Shown here one piece after another: positions 1 to 7,820 of a DNA stretch of 64,000 nt. The notes under the pieces were generated by a model. The model worked only from the letters and a program-made list of their open reading frames with translations. It had not been told where the DNA came from and ran no database searches. The DNA is from Streptomyces flavofungini (GTDB lineage: Bacteria > Actinomycetota > Actinomycetes > Streptomycetales > Streptomycetaceae): assembly GCF_014650815.1 (NCBI RefSeq), contig NZ_BMVR01000005.1:124001-188000 (forward strand), written 5' to 3'. The translations under genes and the position numbers were made by a program. The number at the start of each line of letters is the position of its first letter. Positions within the stretch are counted from its first letter, which is position 1.

Positions 1-202
1 CGGCGCCGGGTTGGGAGAGTTCGTCGGCGAGTGCGGTGGCGACCTGTTCGGCGTTGATGTGATGCGCATCCGGGAAGTCTCCGCTGAGTGCGAAGAACTC
101 GTGGTTGGAGGCGTAGAGGGCGGTGAGTTCCGTGAGGAGGGGGCCGGGCAGGCCGCCGGGGGAGGTGCCGTCGGCGGTGAAGGAGAGTGGTTCGAGGATC
201 AT
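1..202 (-). CDS. GNAT-family N-acetyltransferase, N-terminal part only
   Basis: The first 67 codons of a gene that runs off the left edge of the window. The readable protein starts MILEPLSFTADG and contains ELTALYASNHEFF and SGDFPDAHHINAEQVA. This resembles the N-terminal region of Streptomyces GNAT acetyltransferases, which move an acetyl group from acetyl-CoA to an amine. The catalytic core with the acetyl-CoA loop lies outside the window, so substrate and length cannot be judged. The ATG start is supported by a -10-like TAGCCT that ends 7 nt upstream, with no Shine-Dalgarno, fitting a leaderless mRNA. The family call rests on N-terminal resemblance only. Confidence 0.55.
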   Translation of the reverse strand, partial: MILEPLSFTADGTSPGGLPGPLLTELTALYASNHEFFALSGDFPDAHHINAEQVATALADELSQPGA

Positions 203-209
203 GCGGCGC

Positions 210-215
210 AGGCTA
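210..215 (-). promoter_or_regulatory. -10-like hexamer TAGCCT, leaderless start of the GNAT gene
   Basis: On the minus strand TAGCCT (TANNNT form) is followed by 7 nt and then the ATG at 202, with no ribosome binding site. This is the spacing expected when transcription starts at the start codon. Confidence 0.5.
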
Positions 216-334
216 GCTGTCCGGGCAGGGGCGCGGGCCGGCTGACAGGGAGGAAGCCGCGTCCAAGGCCGAGGTCAGGGCCGCGTCCAGGGCTGGGGTC
301 AGGGTCAGGGTCAGGGCGGTGAGTTGAGGTCCGG

Positions 335-1423
335 CTAGGACGGTGAGTCGGGGGACGGGGGGTTGCCGGGGCTCGGGGTAGTGGGGCGGTTGCGGGTGGT
401 GGAGCGGTGCCATTCGCTGCGGAGGGACCAGAGGATTGCGCCGAGGGCGGCTACGTTGCCGGCGATCCAGAAGGGGGAGGGGTCGGGTTCGGTCAGGTTG
501 CCGATGAGCATGACGGTGAGGCAGAGGGCTAGGAAGCCGGAGGCGTAGAACTCGCGGCGGGCGAAGCGTTGGCTGCGGCGGGGGCCTTCGGAGAGGCGGA
601 GGGCGTAGACCTCGACGTCGCCGAAGACATCGGTGGCCGGTTCGGCGCCGGGGGGCGAGGCGAGGTGGTGGCGGGCCTCGCGGACGTGGTCGCGGGCCTG
701 GGCGGACGGCATGGCGTGGCGGCCGCGCAGGAGGCCGTCGAGGCGGGTGAACCAGGCCTCGTCGTCAGGGCCGGAGGGGGTGAGGGTGAACCAGCGGTCG
801 ATGGTGGTGTCGGGGAACTTCACGGCCGCGGTGATGAGGGCGACGAAGGCGAGCATCAGGGCGGGGGCGGGTACGGCGAACAGTTGGCCCGCGGGGACGA
901 GGGGGGCGGCGCCGACTCCCGCGCACACCGATCCGGCTGCGGCCGCGGCGAAGTACCAGGAGCCGCGAATCCGGCCGGCGGCGTGGGCGCCGAGAGCCCC
1001 GGCGGCCAGCGTGGTGCCGAGGACGATGGCTGAGGTGACGGTGAGGGAGGGCCAGCCGATGCCGACCCAGAGGCCGCCGCTCAGCCACTGGAGGCCGCAG
1101 AAGAGGAGTCCGGAGAAGCCGAGGGAGAGGAAAGAGCCGGAGACGCGTTCGCCGGGGGTCAGGCCGTGGGCGTCGATGCGGGCGCGGTGTTCTTCGGGGA
1201 TGCGTTCGTCGGCGACGGTCTGGGCGTAGGTGACGGGGTCGCCGAGGAGGTCGAGGGCGGGGAGGCCTTCCTCGTGGACGAGTTGGTGTGCCTCGGCGAG
1301 GACTTCGTCGGCGAGGTCGGAGGGGGCGTCGTGGTCGAGGACGAGGCGGACGTGGACGGTGGCGGCCCAGTCCTCGTCGCCCTTGCGCTCCCAAGTGGGC
1401 TTCGGCTGGTGGTTCTTGGTCAT
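335..1423 (-). CDS. PadR-linked multi-pass membrane protein, function unknown
   Basis: A 362-residue protein with a hydrophilic N-terminal region (about 1-95) and several hydrophobic stretches: about 97-140, 145-200, and a C-terminal pair near 298-345. The N-terminal part is acidic and helical and ends before the first membrane segment. Genes of this architecture often sit directly behind PadR repressors, probably as the regulated membrane partner, but no enzymatic motif is visible. Its ATG overlaps the stop of the upstream PadR gene by 4 nt (ATGA), so the two are translationally coupled. The role may be membrane stress or drug response, by inference only. Confidence 0.7.
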   Translation of the reverse strand: MTKNHQPKPTWERKGDEDWAATVHVRLVLDHDAPSDLADEVLAEAHQLVHEEGLPALDLLGDPVTYAQTVADERIPEEHRARIDAHGLTPGERVSGSFLSLGFSGLLFCGLQWLSGGLWVGIGWPSLTVTSAIVLGTTLAAGALGAHAAGRIRGSWYFAAAAAGSVCAGVGAAPLVPAGQLFAVPAPALMLAFVALITAAVKFPDTTIDRWFTLTPSGPDDEAWFTRLDGLLRGRHAMPSAQARDHVREARHHLASPPGAEPATDVFGDVEVYALRLSEGPRRSQRFARREFYASGFLALCLTVMLIGNLTEPDPSPFWIAGNVAALGAILWSLRSEWHRSTTRNRPTTPSPGNPPSPDSPS

Positions 1424-2061
1424 ATCGAGTTCCCCGGTTCTCCCGCGTGGGCTGCGGGTCGTGCTGTGCCAGGTGCGGCAGGTTCACCGGGGCCGTCGGG
1501 TTCACCGGGTGTGCCGGGTGCGGTGGTCCCGGTGAGGGTGGCGACGGAGTGGGTGAAGGAGGCCCAGGCGGTGCGGTCGTGGTGCAGGCGGGCTCGGCCC
1601 GCGTCGGTGATGCGGTAGTACTTGCGGCCGGGGCCGCCCTCGCCGGCGCCCCACTCGATCTCGACGGAGCCGTCCTCTTCGAGGCGGGTGAGGGCCGGGT
1701 AGAGGGTGGCGGCCTTGACTCCGTGGAGGCCTGCGGTGGCGAGGTGGTTGAGGAGGGCGTAGCCGTAGCTCTGCTTCTCGGTGTCGAGGATGGCGAGGAG
1801 GCAGAGGGGGAGTACGGCTCGGGTCCAGGCGGTGTTGGTGGTCCCGGTCCCGGTGGTGCCGGTGCCGGTCCCGGTGGCGCCTGTGCTGCCGCTGCCGCTG
1901 CCGCTGTCGGTGCTGCCGGTGCCTGCGGCGGAGGTCTCTGCGGAGGTGGTCCCCGTGGTGCTGGTCCCGGGGGTGCTGGTCCCCGGGGCGGCGGCCCCGG
2001 CTGGGGGTGCTGCCCGTGCTGGCTCCGGGGTTTGGGGATGCCTCCTCGCCGCTCTGGTCAC
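1420..2061 (-). CDS. PadR-family transcriptional regulator with low-complexity N-terminus
   Basis: Residues from about 80 on form the PadR winged helix: AVLPLCLLAILDTEKQSYGY, then LHGVKAATLYPALTRLEEDG and GRKYYRITDAG, ending in a short helical tail. PadR proteins repress neighbouring membrane or efflux genes and respond to small ligands. The gene overlaps the following membrane-protein gene by 4 nt. The first 75 or so residues are a Gly/Thr/Ser/Pro-rich stretch (TGTGTTGTGTTN) read from simple-sequence DNA, which is unusual for PadR. Either the start given here is used, or translation begins nearer the wing domain. The DNA-binding part is certain and the start is not. Confidence 0.8.
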   Translation of the reverse strand: MTRAARRHPQTPEPARAAPPAGAAAPGTSTPGTSTTGTTSAETSAAGTGSTDSGSGSGSTGATGTGTGTTGTGTTNTAWTRAVLPLCLLAILDTEKQSYGYALLNHLATAGLHGVKAATLYPALTRLEEDGSVEIEWGAGEGGPGRKYYRITDAGRARLHHDRTAWASFTHSVATLTGTTAPGTPGEPDGPGEPAAPGTARPAAHAGEPGNSI

Positions 2062-2206
2062 GCTTCGCCCTCCGGTCCTGCTTCGCTCGTCGTCACGTTG
2101 CGGCGCTGCTTGGCTTCGCTCGCGTTTGTCGGCTGCTCGACTAGTTGGGAAATTAGAATAGTGGGAGAGGTGGGCTAGTGCCAGGGCGGGGGTGTTGGGG
2201 CATGCG

Positions 2207-2237
2207 AAAGGCCCCGACCGGGGATGGTCGGGGCCCT
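2207..2237 (-). terminator. Rho-independent terminator after terD
   Basis: Perfect 10-bp inverted repeat GGCCCCGACC / GGTCGGGGCC at 2210-2219 and 2226-2235 with a 6-nt loop. On the minus strand it is followed by a short T-rich run (TTTC). It sits about 33 nt past the terD stop. Confidence 0.85.
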
Positions 2238-2269
2238 TGCTTGGTGCTGGTCCGCTAGGCGGAGGAACC

Positions 2270-2845
2270 TCAGACGTTGACGCCGAAGTCCTGCGCGATG
2301 CCGACGAGGCCGGAGGCGTAGCCCTGGCCGACGGCGCGGAACTTCCACTCGGCGCCGCTGCGGTACAGCTCGCCGAAGACCATGGCGGTCTCGGTGGCGG
2401 CGTCCTCGGAGAGGTCGTAGCGGGCGATCTCGGCGCCGCCGGCCTGGTTCACGATGCGGATGAACGCGTTGCGGACCTGGCCGAAGTTCTGCGAGCGGTT
2501 CTCGGCGTCGTAGATGGAGACCGGGAAGACGATCTTCTCGACGTCGGCGGGGAGGCCCGCGAGGTTGACGTTGATCTGCTCGTCGTCGCCCTCGCCCTGG
2601 CCGGTGACGTTGTCACCGGTGTGGACGATGGTCTGGTCCGGCGTCGCCTTGTTGTTGAAGAAGACGAAGTGGGCGTCCGAGTAGACCTTGCCCTGGGGGT
2701 TCACCGCGATGGCGGAGGCGTCCAGGTCGAAGTCGGTGCCCGTGGTGGTGCGGACGTCCCAGCCGAGGCCGACCGTGACGGCGGTCAGGCCAGGTGCCTC
2801 CTTGGTGAGCGAGACGTTGCCGCCCTTGGACAGGCTTACAGCCAT
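2270..2845 (-). CDS. terD: TerD-family calcium-binding stress protein
   Basis: A 191-residue protein of typical TerD length. It begins [20 protein letters not shown] and contains the acidic calcium-binding signatures DFDLDASAI (about 39-47) and [10 protein letters not shown] (about 85-94), and ends in FGVNV. TerD proteins bind calcium in the cytoplasm or at the membrane and are linked to tellurite, phage and oxidative stress responses. In Streptomyces some influence development. There is no ter-operon partner beside it, so it is a solo TerD. A Shine-Dalgarno AAGGGA precedes the ATG, and a structured leader lies upstream. Confidence 0.93.
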   Translation of the reverse strand: MAVSLSKGGNVSLTKEAPGLTAVTVGLGWDVRTTTGTDFDLDASAIAVNPQGKVYSDAHFVFFNNKATPDQTIVHTGDNVTGQGEGDDEQINVNLAGLPADVEKIVFPVSIYDAENRSQNFGQVRNAFIRIVNQAGGAEIARYDLSEDAATETAMVFGELYRSGAEWKFRAVGQGYASGLVGIAQDFGVNV

Positions 2846-2885
2846 TGTTGGGAGTCCCTTCCTAGTTGCGTGAGTACAACCGTTT

Positions 2886-2960
2886 AGTACGTGCGTACTT
2901 TGCGGGCTTCGTGCTGGGACGAAGCTACCGACACCCCTATGAACGCCGATGGGGGTATCG
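2886..2960 (-). promoter_or_regulatory. Three consecutive inverted repeats in the terD upstream region
   Basis: AGTACGTGCGTACT (2886-2899) is a near-continuous palindrome. GCTTCGT / ACGAAGC (2906-2925) is a 7-bp hairpin with a 6-nt loop. CGACACCCCTAT / ATGGGGGTATCG (2929-2960) is a 12-bp dyad with two mismatches. They lie 41-115 nt before the terD start and could be operators or a folded leader. No named regulator is assigned. Confidence 0.5.
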
Positions 2961-3005
2961 AAGGTTCCATATGCCGAGGACTGTCTTTACTTTCTTTACT
3001 TGCTT

Positions 3006-3065
3006 GATGCGGACCCTGATGCGGACCCTGATGCGGACCCTGATGGGGACCTTGATGTGGGCCCC
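3006..3065. repeat. 12-bp tandem repeat, five copies
   Basis: Three exact copies of GATGCGGACCCT followed by two degenerate copies (GATGGGGACCTT, GATGTGGGCCCC). The repeat lies between the divergent terD and arfB genes, in a 304-bp stretch that otherwise holds only their promoters. Confidence 0.9.
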
Positions 3066-3149
3066 GAGAGGGCCTGGAGGGGGATCCGTGGGCGCGGCGG
3101 GGTGCGGGCGGGGAAAAGTGGGTGACGTGGGGCGTTCGGACGCGGGACC

Positions 3150-3593
3150 ATGGAGCACATGTCCGGTCAGCGCACTTACGTCATCCGTGGCTCCGTCTCG
3201 CTGCCCGAGGCCGAGCTGATGTGGCGTTTCTCGCGGTCCTCGGGGCCCGGCGGGCAGCACGTCAACACCAGTGACTCGCAGGTCGAGCTGCGCTTCGACC
3301 TCGCGCGCACGGAGGCGCTGCCCGAGGTGTGGAAGCAGCGTGCGCTCGAACGGCTGGAGTCGCGGCTCGTGGGTGGCGTCGTCAGCGTACGGGCGAGTGA
3401 GCACCGGTCGCAGTGGCGGAACCGGGAGATGGCGGCGATCCGCCTCGCCTCCCTGCTGGCGGAGGCCACCGCTCCGCCGCCCAAGCCGCGCCGCGCCACC
3501 CGGATCCCGCGGGGGATCAACGAGCGGCGCCTGCGGGAGAAGAAGCGGCGCGGGGAGACGAAGCAGGGGCGGTCGGGGAAGGACTGGGGGTAA
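3150..3593 (+). CDS. arfB: Alternative ribosome-rescue factor ArfB (peptidyl-tRNA hydrolase, class I RF-like)
   Basis: A 147-residue protein with the catalytic loop SGPGGQHVNTSDS, where GGQ lies at 34-36. The loop is followed by the domain-3 fold of release factors and a basic C-terminal tail rich in Arg and Lys (about 115-147). ArfB enters stalled ribosomes without a stop codon in the A site. Its basic tail lies in the mRNA channel and GGQ hydrolyses the peptidyl-tRNA. Both the GGQ and the tail are intact. Translation may begin at Met1 (3150) or Met4 (3159), and the Shine-Dalgarno does not decide. It is a single gene divergent from terD. Confidence 0.93.
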   Translation: MEHMSGQRTYVIRGSVSLPEAELMWRFSRSSGPGGQHVNTSDSQVELRFDLARTEALPEVWKQRALERLESRLVGGVVSVRASEHRSQWRNREMAAIRLASLLAEATAPPPKPRRATRIPRGINERRLREKKRRGETKQGRSGKDWG

Positions 3594-3611
3594 CCCGGGT
3601 CCAGGACGGTT

Positions 3612-3669
3612 GGTGCCCTGGTGCCCTGGTGCCCTGGTGCCCTGGTGGGCTGGTGGGCTGGTGGGCTGG
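3612..3669. repeat. 8-bp tandem repeat, seven copies
   Basis: Four copies of GGTGCCCT followed by three of GGTGGGCT in the convergent gap between arfB and the flavin reductase. The repeat changes variant once, from CCC to GGG, which suggests two rounds of slippage expansion. Confidence 0.9.
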
Positions 3670-3687
3670 CCCGGTGGTTCGGGACGG

Positions 3688-4275
3688 TCAGCCCAGTTGT
3701 CGGTAGCGGCCCTTGAAGTACAGGAGGGGGCCGCCGTCCGCGCTGGGCAGTTCCGCTGTCAGGACGCGGCCGATGACCAGGGTGTGATCGCCCGCTGTCA
3801 CGGTCTGTTCCGTGCGGCATTCGAGGGTCGCGAGGGCGCCGCCGACCAGGGGGGCGTGGGTGATGCCGCCGCGTACGTAGGGGATGTCCTCGAAGAGGAG
3901 CCGGTCGCTGATGCGGCCCTTCATGGCGAAGCGGCCCGCGATGTGGCGCTGGCTCTCGGTCAGGACCGACACCGCCCACAGCGGCTGCTCCGCGAGCAGG
4001 TCGTCCATGCGGGAGCCCGCGCGCAGGCTGACCATGACCAGGGGAGGGTCCAGGGACACGGAGAGGAAGGCCGTCGCCGTCATGCCGATGTCCTCGCCGC
4101 CCGGGGCCGTCGGGTCGTCCGGGTCCAGCGGGGGCTCTTGGGCCGTCACCAGGACCACGCCCGCGGCCAGGCGGGACATGGCGGCGCGGAACTCGTCGTT
4201 GCTCACCCCCACAGGATGAGGGGTGGACGGAGTCCGGGCCGGGGTCTGGGTCTTGAGGGTCAGATCGGGAGCCAC
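3688..4275 (-). CDS. Flavin reductase-like FMN-binding protein
   Basis: A 195-residue protein with the flavin-reductase domain fold: FRAAMSRLAAGVVLVTA, then GMTATAFLSVSLDPPLVMVS (about 64-83), WAVSVLTESQRHIAGRF and the terminal GRYRQLG. Members use NAD(P)H to reduce free FMN or FAD for a monooxygenase partner, or act alone on flavin. The T-A-F-x-S-x-S-x-x-P-P core that contacts FMN is intact. No monooxygenase gene is adjacent, so the partner is unknown. Codons before about residue 25 look poorly conserved, so the true start may be the internal GTG or ATG near SNDEFRAAM. Confidence 0.85.
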   Translation of the reverse strand: MAPDLTLKTQTPARTPSTPHPVGVSNDEFRAAMSRLAAGVVLVTAQEPPLDPDDPTAPGGEDIGMTATAFLSVSLDPPLVMVSLRAGSRMDDLLAEQPLWAVSVLTESQRHIAGRFAMKGRISDRLLFEDIPYVRGGITHAPLVGGALATLECRTEQTVTAGDHTLVIGRVLTAELPSADGGPLLYFKGRYRQLG

Positions 4276-4420
4276 GCTGTTGACGCTAGTCGCGGCGTCG
4301 GGCTATCCGCATCGGCCCCCGGACCGAGGGGGGACCTAGGACGAGACCTAGGACTCCGGCGCCCCACGCTCCTCGTAGCTCAAATCGGGCTCAACTTCAG
4401 GGCTCAAATCGGACCCCTCA

Positions 4421-4440
4421 CCTGTGACTTGAGTCACAGG
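4421..4440. promoter_or_regulatory. CRP-type palindrome upstream of cdgB
   Basis: A 20-bp dyad with 9-bp arms CCTGTGACT and AGTCACAGG around TG. It contains TGTGA-N6-TCACA, the classical CRP consensus, and fits the Streptomyces Crp pattern GTG-N6-GNCAC. It lies 246 bp before cdgB and 146 bp before the divergent flavin reductase. Binding is inferred from the motif. Confidence 0.6.
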
Positions 4441-4452
4441 GCCCATATTTTG

Positions 4453-4467
4453 TTGACCCTGTGTACC
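4453..4467 (+). promoter_or_regulatory. BldD-box-like site upstream of cdgB
   Basis: TTGACCCTGTGTACC matches 8 of the 9 fixed positions of the BldD box as I recall it (nTnACnCWGnGTnAn). The S. coelicolor orthologue cdgB is a reported BldD target, which fits. It begins 12 bp after the CRP-type palindrome. Confidence 0.55.
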
Positions 4468-4685
4468 GGGTGGGCAGCTCGCTGTGATTCAGTGACGGTG
4501 GCAATCGGACAGGCACGGAACAGGCACGTACAGGCACAGACGCTGGGGCGCCACAGCGCGACGGGGCGCGAAGGAACGCACAGCGGAGTCAGAGATTCAG
4601 AGTCACAGTCAAGAGATTCAGAGTTACGGACACTGAGGACGCTGCGGATCCTGGAGTTGCTGTCGAGGTCTCGGGGAGAGCGAGC

Positions 4686-6362
4686 ATGGAGACCGAGTCG
4701 GAGCCGTACGTCCGTCTTGCGACCCTGCGGCAGCTGCATCAGGTGGTTGCGGACCTCAACACGGCCCGCAGTCTCGCGGACACGCTGCAGACCGTCGCCG
4801 ACGGCGTGGTCAACGGCCTTGGCTATGAACTGGCGTGCGTCAATCTCGTACGCCCGGACGGCGATCTCGTCGTCGCCGCGTTCGCGGGCAACCCGGCCGC
4901 CGAGGCCCTGATCACCGGCCGTGTCGGCTCCCGCGAGTCCTGGGAGCGCCGGCTGGCCATGGGCGAGGCGTGGGGCGCGCTGCGCTTCATCCCGTACACG
5001 GAGGGCTGGGTCCTCGACGAGGACGACGTGCCGCAGTGGTACACCGAGGGCCCCGAACCGCGCTTCGAGGATGAGTGGCACCCCTCCGACCGGCTGTTCG
5101 CGCCGATGTACGCGACGGGGTCGTCCGGCGGTGAGCTGATCGGCGTGATCTCCGTGGACCGGCCGCGCAACGGGCGGCGCCCCGGCGCGTGGGGGCGCGA
5201 GGCGCTGCAGATGTACGCCTTCCAGGCCGCCATCGCCATCAGCAACGCCCGTCTGCGGGCCAACATGCAGCGCGCCCTGGTCCGCCTGGAGCGCGAGCAG
5301 CAGGCGCTGCGGGCCAGCGAGGAGAGCTTCCGGCAGGCCTTCGAGTACGCGCCCAGCGGCATGGCGATCGCCGAGATGGGCGGCGACCAGCACGGCCGGA
5401 TCCTGCGGACGAACGACGCGCTGTGCCGCCTGCTCGGCCGCCCCGCGTCCGCGATGCGCCGCTATTCGTTCTCCGACCTGGTCCACCCCGAGGACATCGG
5501 GACGCTGCTGCGTACGTCGGCGGAGGGCGGGCGGGCGGAGCTGAGGTTCGCGCGGCGCGACGGGACGTATGTGTGGGTGTCGCTGCGGAACTCGGTGGTG
5601 GCGGACGCCGCGGACGGGCCCCGGTTCCTGCTCACGCACGTCGAGGACATCGAAGAGCGCAAGCGCCGTGAGCTGCAGCTCGCGCACCGCGCCTCGCACG
5701 ATTCGCTGACCGGACTGCCGAACTCCGCCGAGCTGCGCGCCCGGCTCAGCTCCCGGCTCTGTCGTCGGCCGCACGCGGGGCAGCCGTCCACGGTGGACTC
5801 GCTGGACGCGGCGTACGACAACAGCGGCCTGTACGCGCCGGGGCATGCCCTGGGGCACGGGCACGCGCCCTCAGGGGGCGCGCACGCGGGGGCGCAGGGC
5901 GACGGCTTTGACCACCACGTCCATACAGTCGCCCCGCCCGAGGAGAGCGCCCCCGACGACGGCACCAAGGGTCTCGCCGTTCTCTTCTGCGACCTGGACG
6001 GTTTCAAGTCGATCAACGACCGCTTCGGGCATCACACCGGCGACGCCGTCCTCATCGAGGTCGCACGCCGTCTGACCAGCGGTGTCCGTGACGGGGACAC
6101 GGTGGCGCGGCTCGGTGGCGACGAGTTCGTGGTGCTCGCCGACGGGCTCGGCCGGGCCGATGCGCAGGACCTCGCGGTGCGGCTGCGGAACGCGATCATC
6201 CCGCCGATCAGGGTCGACGGGCGCGCGGTGCGCGTCGGCGCCAGCTTCGGCATCGGATGGGCACATTGCGGGATGTCGGCGGACGAAGTGCTGCACTCCG
6301 CCGACCAGCGGATGTACGTGGAGAAAAGGTCGCGGGCCAAGCAGCACCGGCGGGCCGGGTGA
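4686..6362 (+). CDS. cdgB: Diguanylate cyclase CdgB (GAF-PAS-GGDEF)
   Basis: A 558-residue cytoplasmic signalling enzyme that makes cyclic di-GMP from two GTP. A GAF domain occupies about 12-190, a PAS/PAC sensor about 210-325, and a GGDEF domain about 333-555. The active site GGDEF is at 477-481, and the inhibitory I-site RDGD is at 468-471, exactly five residues before it. Both are intact, so the enzyme should be active and product-inhibited. Cyclic di-GMP drives BldD dimerisation and holds Streptomyces in vegetative growth. A His-rich insertion of about 70 residues (about 355-425) interrupts the GGDEF fold after its first helix. A GGGAGAG Shine-Dalgarno supports the start. Confidence 0.95.
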   Translation: METESEPYVRLATLRQLHQVVADLNTARSLADTLQTVADGVVNGLGYELACVNLVRPDGDLVVAAFAGNPAAEALITGRVGSRESWERRLAMGEAWGALRFIPYTEGWVLDEDDVPQWYTEGPEPRFEDEWHPSDRLFAPMYATGSSGGELIGVISVDRPRNGRRPGAWGREALQMYAFQAAIAISNARLRANMQRALVRLEREQQALRASEESFRQAFEYAPSGMAIAEMGGDQHGRILRTNDALCRLLGRPASAMRRYSFSDLVHPEDIGTLLRTSAEGGRAELRFARRDGTYVWVSLRNSVVADAADGPRFLLTHVEDIEERKRRELQLAHRASHDSLTGLPNSAELRARLSSRLCRRPHAGQPSTVDSLDAAYDNSGLYAPGHALGHGHAPSGGAHAGAQGDGFDHHVHTVAPPEESAPDDGTKGLAVLFCDLDGFKSINDRFGHHTGDAVLIEVARRLTSGVRDGDTVARLGGDEFVVLADGLGRADAQDLAVRLRNAIIPPIRVDGRAVRVGASFGIGWAHCGMSADEVLHSADQRMYVEKRSRAKQHRRAG

Positions 6363-6411
6363 GCGTGAGACCACGTACGCGCGCCGGGTGTGGACGGCGC
6401 ACGCGGCAGGG

Positions 6412-6453
6412 TGCGAACTCTCCTGCGCGGTATGCGAACTCCCCTGCGCAGTA
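6412..6453. repeat. 21-bp direct repeat, two copies
   Basis: TGCGAACTCTCCTGCGCGGTA is followed at once by a copy with two changes. The repeat lies in the 248-bp gap between cdgB and the next gene, which also holds that gene's promoter region. Nothing else is recognisable in the gap. Confidence 0.8.
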
Positions 6454-6610
6454 ACGGATGCGGCGCCCGGCGCGGTGCGCGGGCCGCACCGGAGCGGGCG
6501 CCCCGGCGGGCGAGACCGCCGATGTCCTGGAAGAAGTCAACGTCAACTCGGGCGGTCACCCGGAACGGGTAGGCTCGCCCGCATCCGCGATGCGAGGGAG
6601 TGACCTGCGA

Positions 6611-7657
6611 ATGACGCCCGGCAATAACGGCGAGCACACGCCGCGCGCGCCAGAGGGCGATGACGACCCGTTCGGCTACCTGTACGCAGACGGCCAGGCG
6701 GCCGGTGCGACACCGCCCTCGGGCGGCGGGTACGGCTACCCGGGGCCGCGGTCCTCGTACAACCACGTACGTGCGGTCGGAGAGCGCCAGTACGGGCAGC
6801 AGCCGCAGGGGCAGGCGCCCGGCTACGGTCAGGCGCCCGCATACGGTCAGCAGCCCGCGTACGGCCAGCAGGGCGGGCAGGCGCCGCAGCAGGCCTACGG
6901 GCAGCCCAGCGCCCACTACGCCGCGCCCGAGGCGCAGCCCGGAGTCACCGCGTCCATGCGGCAGGCCGGCGGGCCCGGGGCGCCCGGCTCGGGCGCCCAC
7001 GGTGGCGGTGGTGGACGTGGGCGGGGGCCCAACACCAAGGGGCTGCTCATCGGGGCCATCGCTGTGGTCGCTGTCGTCGCCGTCGGCATCGGGGCCGCGA
7101 TGGTCTTCGGCAAGGACGACGGTGACAGTGGTGACGACGCGAAGAAGCCCGGCTCCAAGGTCAGCCAGTCCGAGACCGAGCCGCCCAGCCCCTCCGCGTC
7201 GAAGGGCGACGACAAGGACGACGCCGAGCTGCCCAAGTCCGATGCCAAGGCCCTGAAGTTGGAGGGCGGGACCACCACCGCCTCCGACATCGAGGGCGCG
7301 GAGTCCTCGGGTGGGGTGTACGTCGCCGGGCTCAACAAGCCCGGGGCGCAGGTGACCTGGACCGTTGACGGGATTCCCAAGAGCGGGGCCTACACCGTTT
7401 TCGTGGGGTACTCCGTGCCTGGCAAGGCGGCCGAGACGACGCTCGGGATCAACGGGACCGCGTCCGGGCGGAAGCTCAACATGGACAACTTCGCCGGGGC
7501 GAAGAACGGGGCCTGGGACAAGGGTTGGACCAAGACGTTCGCCTTCGTCGAGCTGAACAAGGGCACCAATACGGTCACCGTGTCCTGCCAGGACGGGGAC
7601 AAGTGTGACGCTGTGCTCGACCGGGTGTGGTTGAAGGCGGGGCACGTCAAGGAGTAG
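6611..7657 (+). CDS. Membrane-anchored protein with C-terminal CBM35-like domain
   Basis: A 348-residue protein. The first 120 residues are disordered and rich in Gly, Gln and Tyr, with repeats such as YGQQPAYGQ. A single membrane segment (GLLIGAIAVVAVVAVGIGAA, about 139-163) follows, then an acidic Ser/Lys linker. The C-terminal domain of about 140 residues starts near LKLEGGTTTA and contains YTVFVGYSVPG, TTLGINGTASG and NTVTVSCQDG. That pattern is typical of CBM35/CBM6-type carbohydrate-binding beta sandwiches. The binding domain should face the cell wall while the Tyr-rich tail stays inside. A GAGGGAG Shine-Dalgarno picks this ATG over the in-frame ATG at 6590. Sugar specificity is unknown. 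Confidence 0.8.
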   Translation: MTPGNNGEHTPRAPEGDDDPFGYLYADGQAAGATPPSGGGYGYPGPRSSYNHVRAVGERQYGQQPQGQAPGYGQAPAYGQQPAYGQQGGQAPQQAYGQPSAHYAAPEAQPGVTASMRQAGGPGAPGSGAHGGGGGRGRGPNTKGLLIGAIAVVAVVAVGIGAAMVFGKDDGDSGDDAKKPGSKVSQSETEPPSPSASKGDDKDDAELPKSDAKALKLEGGTTTASDIEGAESSGGVYVAGLNKPGAQVTWTVDGIPKSGAYTVFVGYSVPGKAAETTLGINGTASGRKLNMDNFAGAKNGAWDKGWTKTFAFVELNKGTNTVTVSCQDGDKCDAVLDRVWLKAGHVKE

Positions 7658-7706
7658 GGCTCTCCCGAGTCCCGCCCCCATCCCGCCCCCATCCCGATCC
7701 CGCCCC

Positions 7707-7815
7707 GATCGGCGCCCCGCCCCGATCGGCGCCCCGCCCCGATCGGCGCCCCGCCCCGATCGGCGCCCCGCCCCGATCGGCGCCCCGCCCCGATCGGCGC
7801 CCCGCCCCGATCGGC
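7707..7815. repeat. 17-bp tandem repeat, seven copies
   Basis: Units of 17 bp, each containing CCGATCGGCGCCCC. The core GATCGG recurs at 7707, 7724, 7741, 7758, 7775, 7792 and 7809. The array lies in the convergent gap between the CBM protein and pfkB and abuts a dispersed intergenic element whose tail has the same CGCCGATCGG core. Confidence 0.95.
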
Positions 7816-7820
7816 GCCCC

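Noticed and set aside
7707..7815. CRISPR or origin iterons in the 17-bp repeat array
   Set aside because: There are no spacers, no replication gene and no AT-rich region. The unit derives from the adjacent intergenic element.
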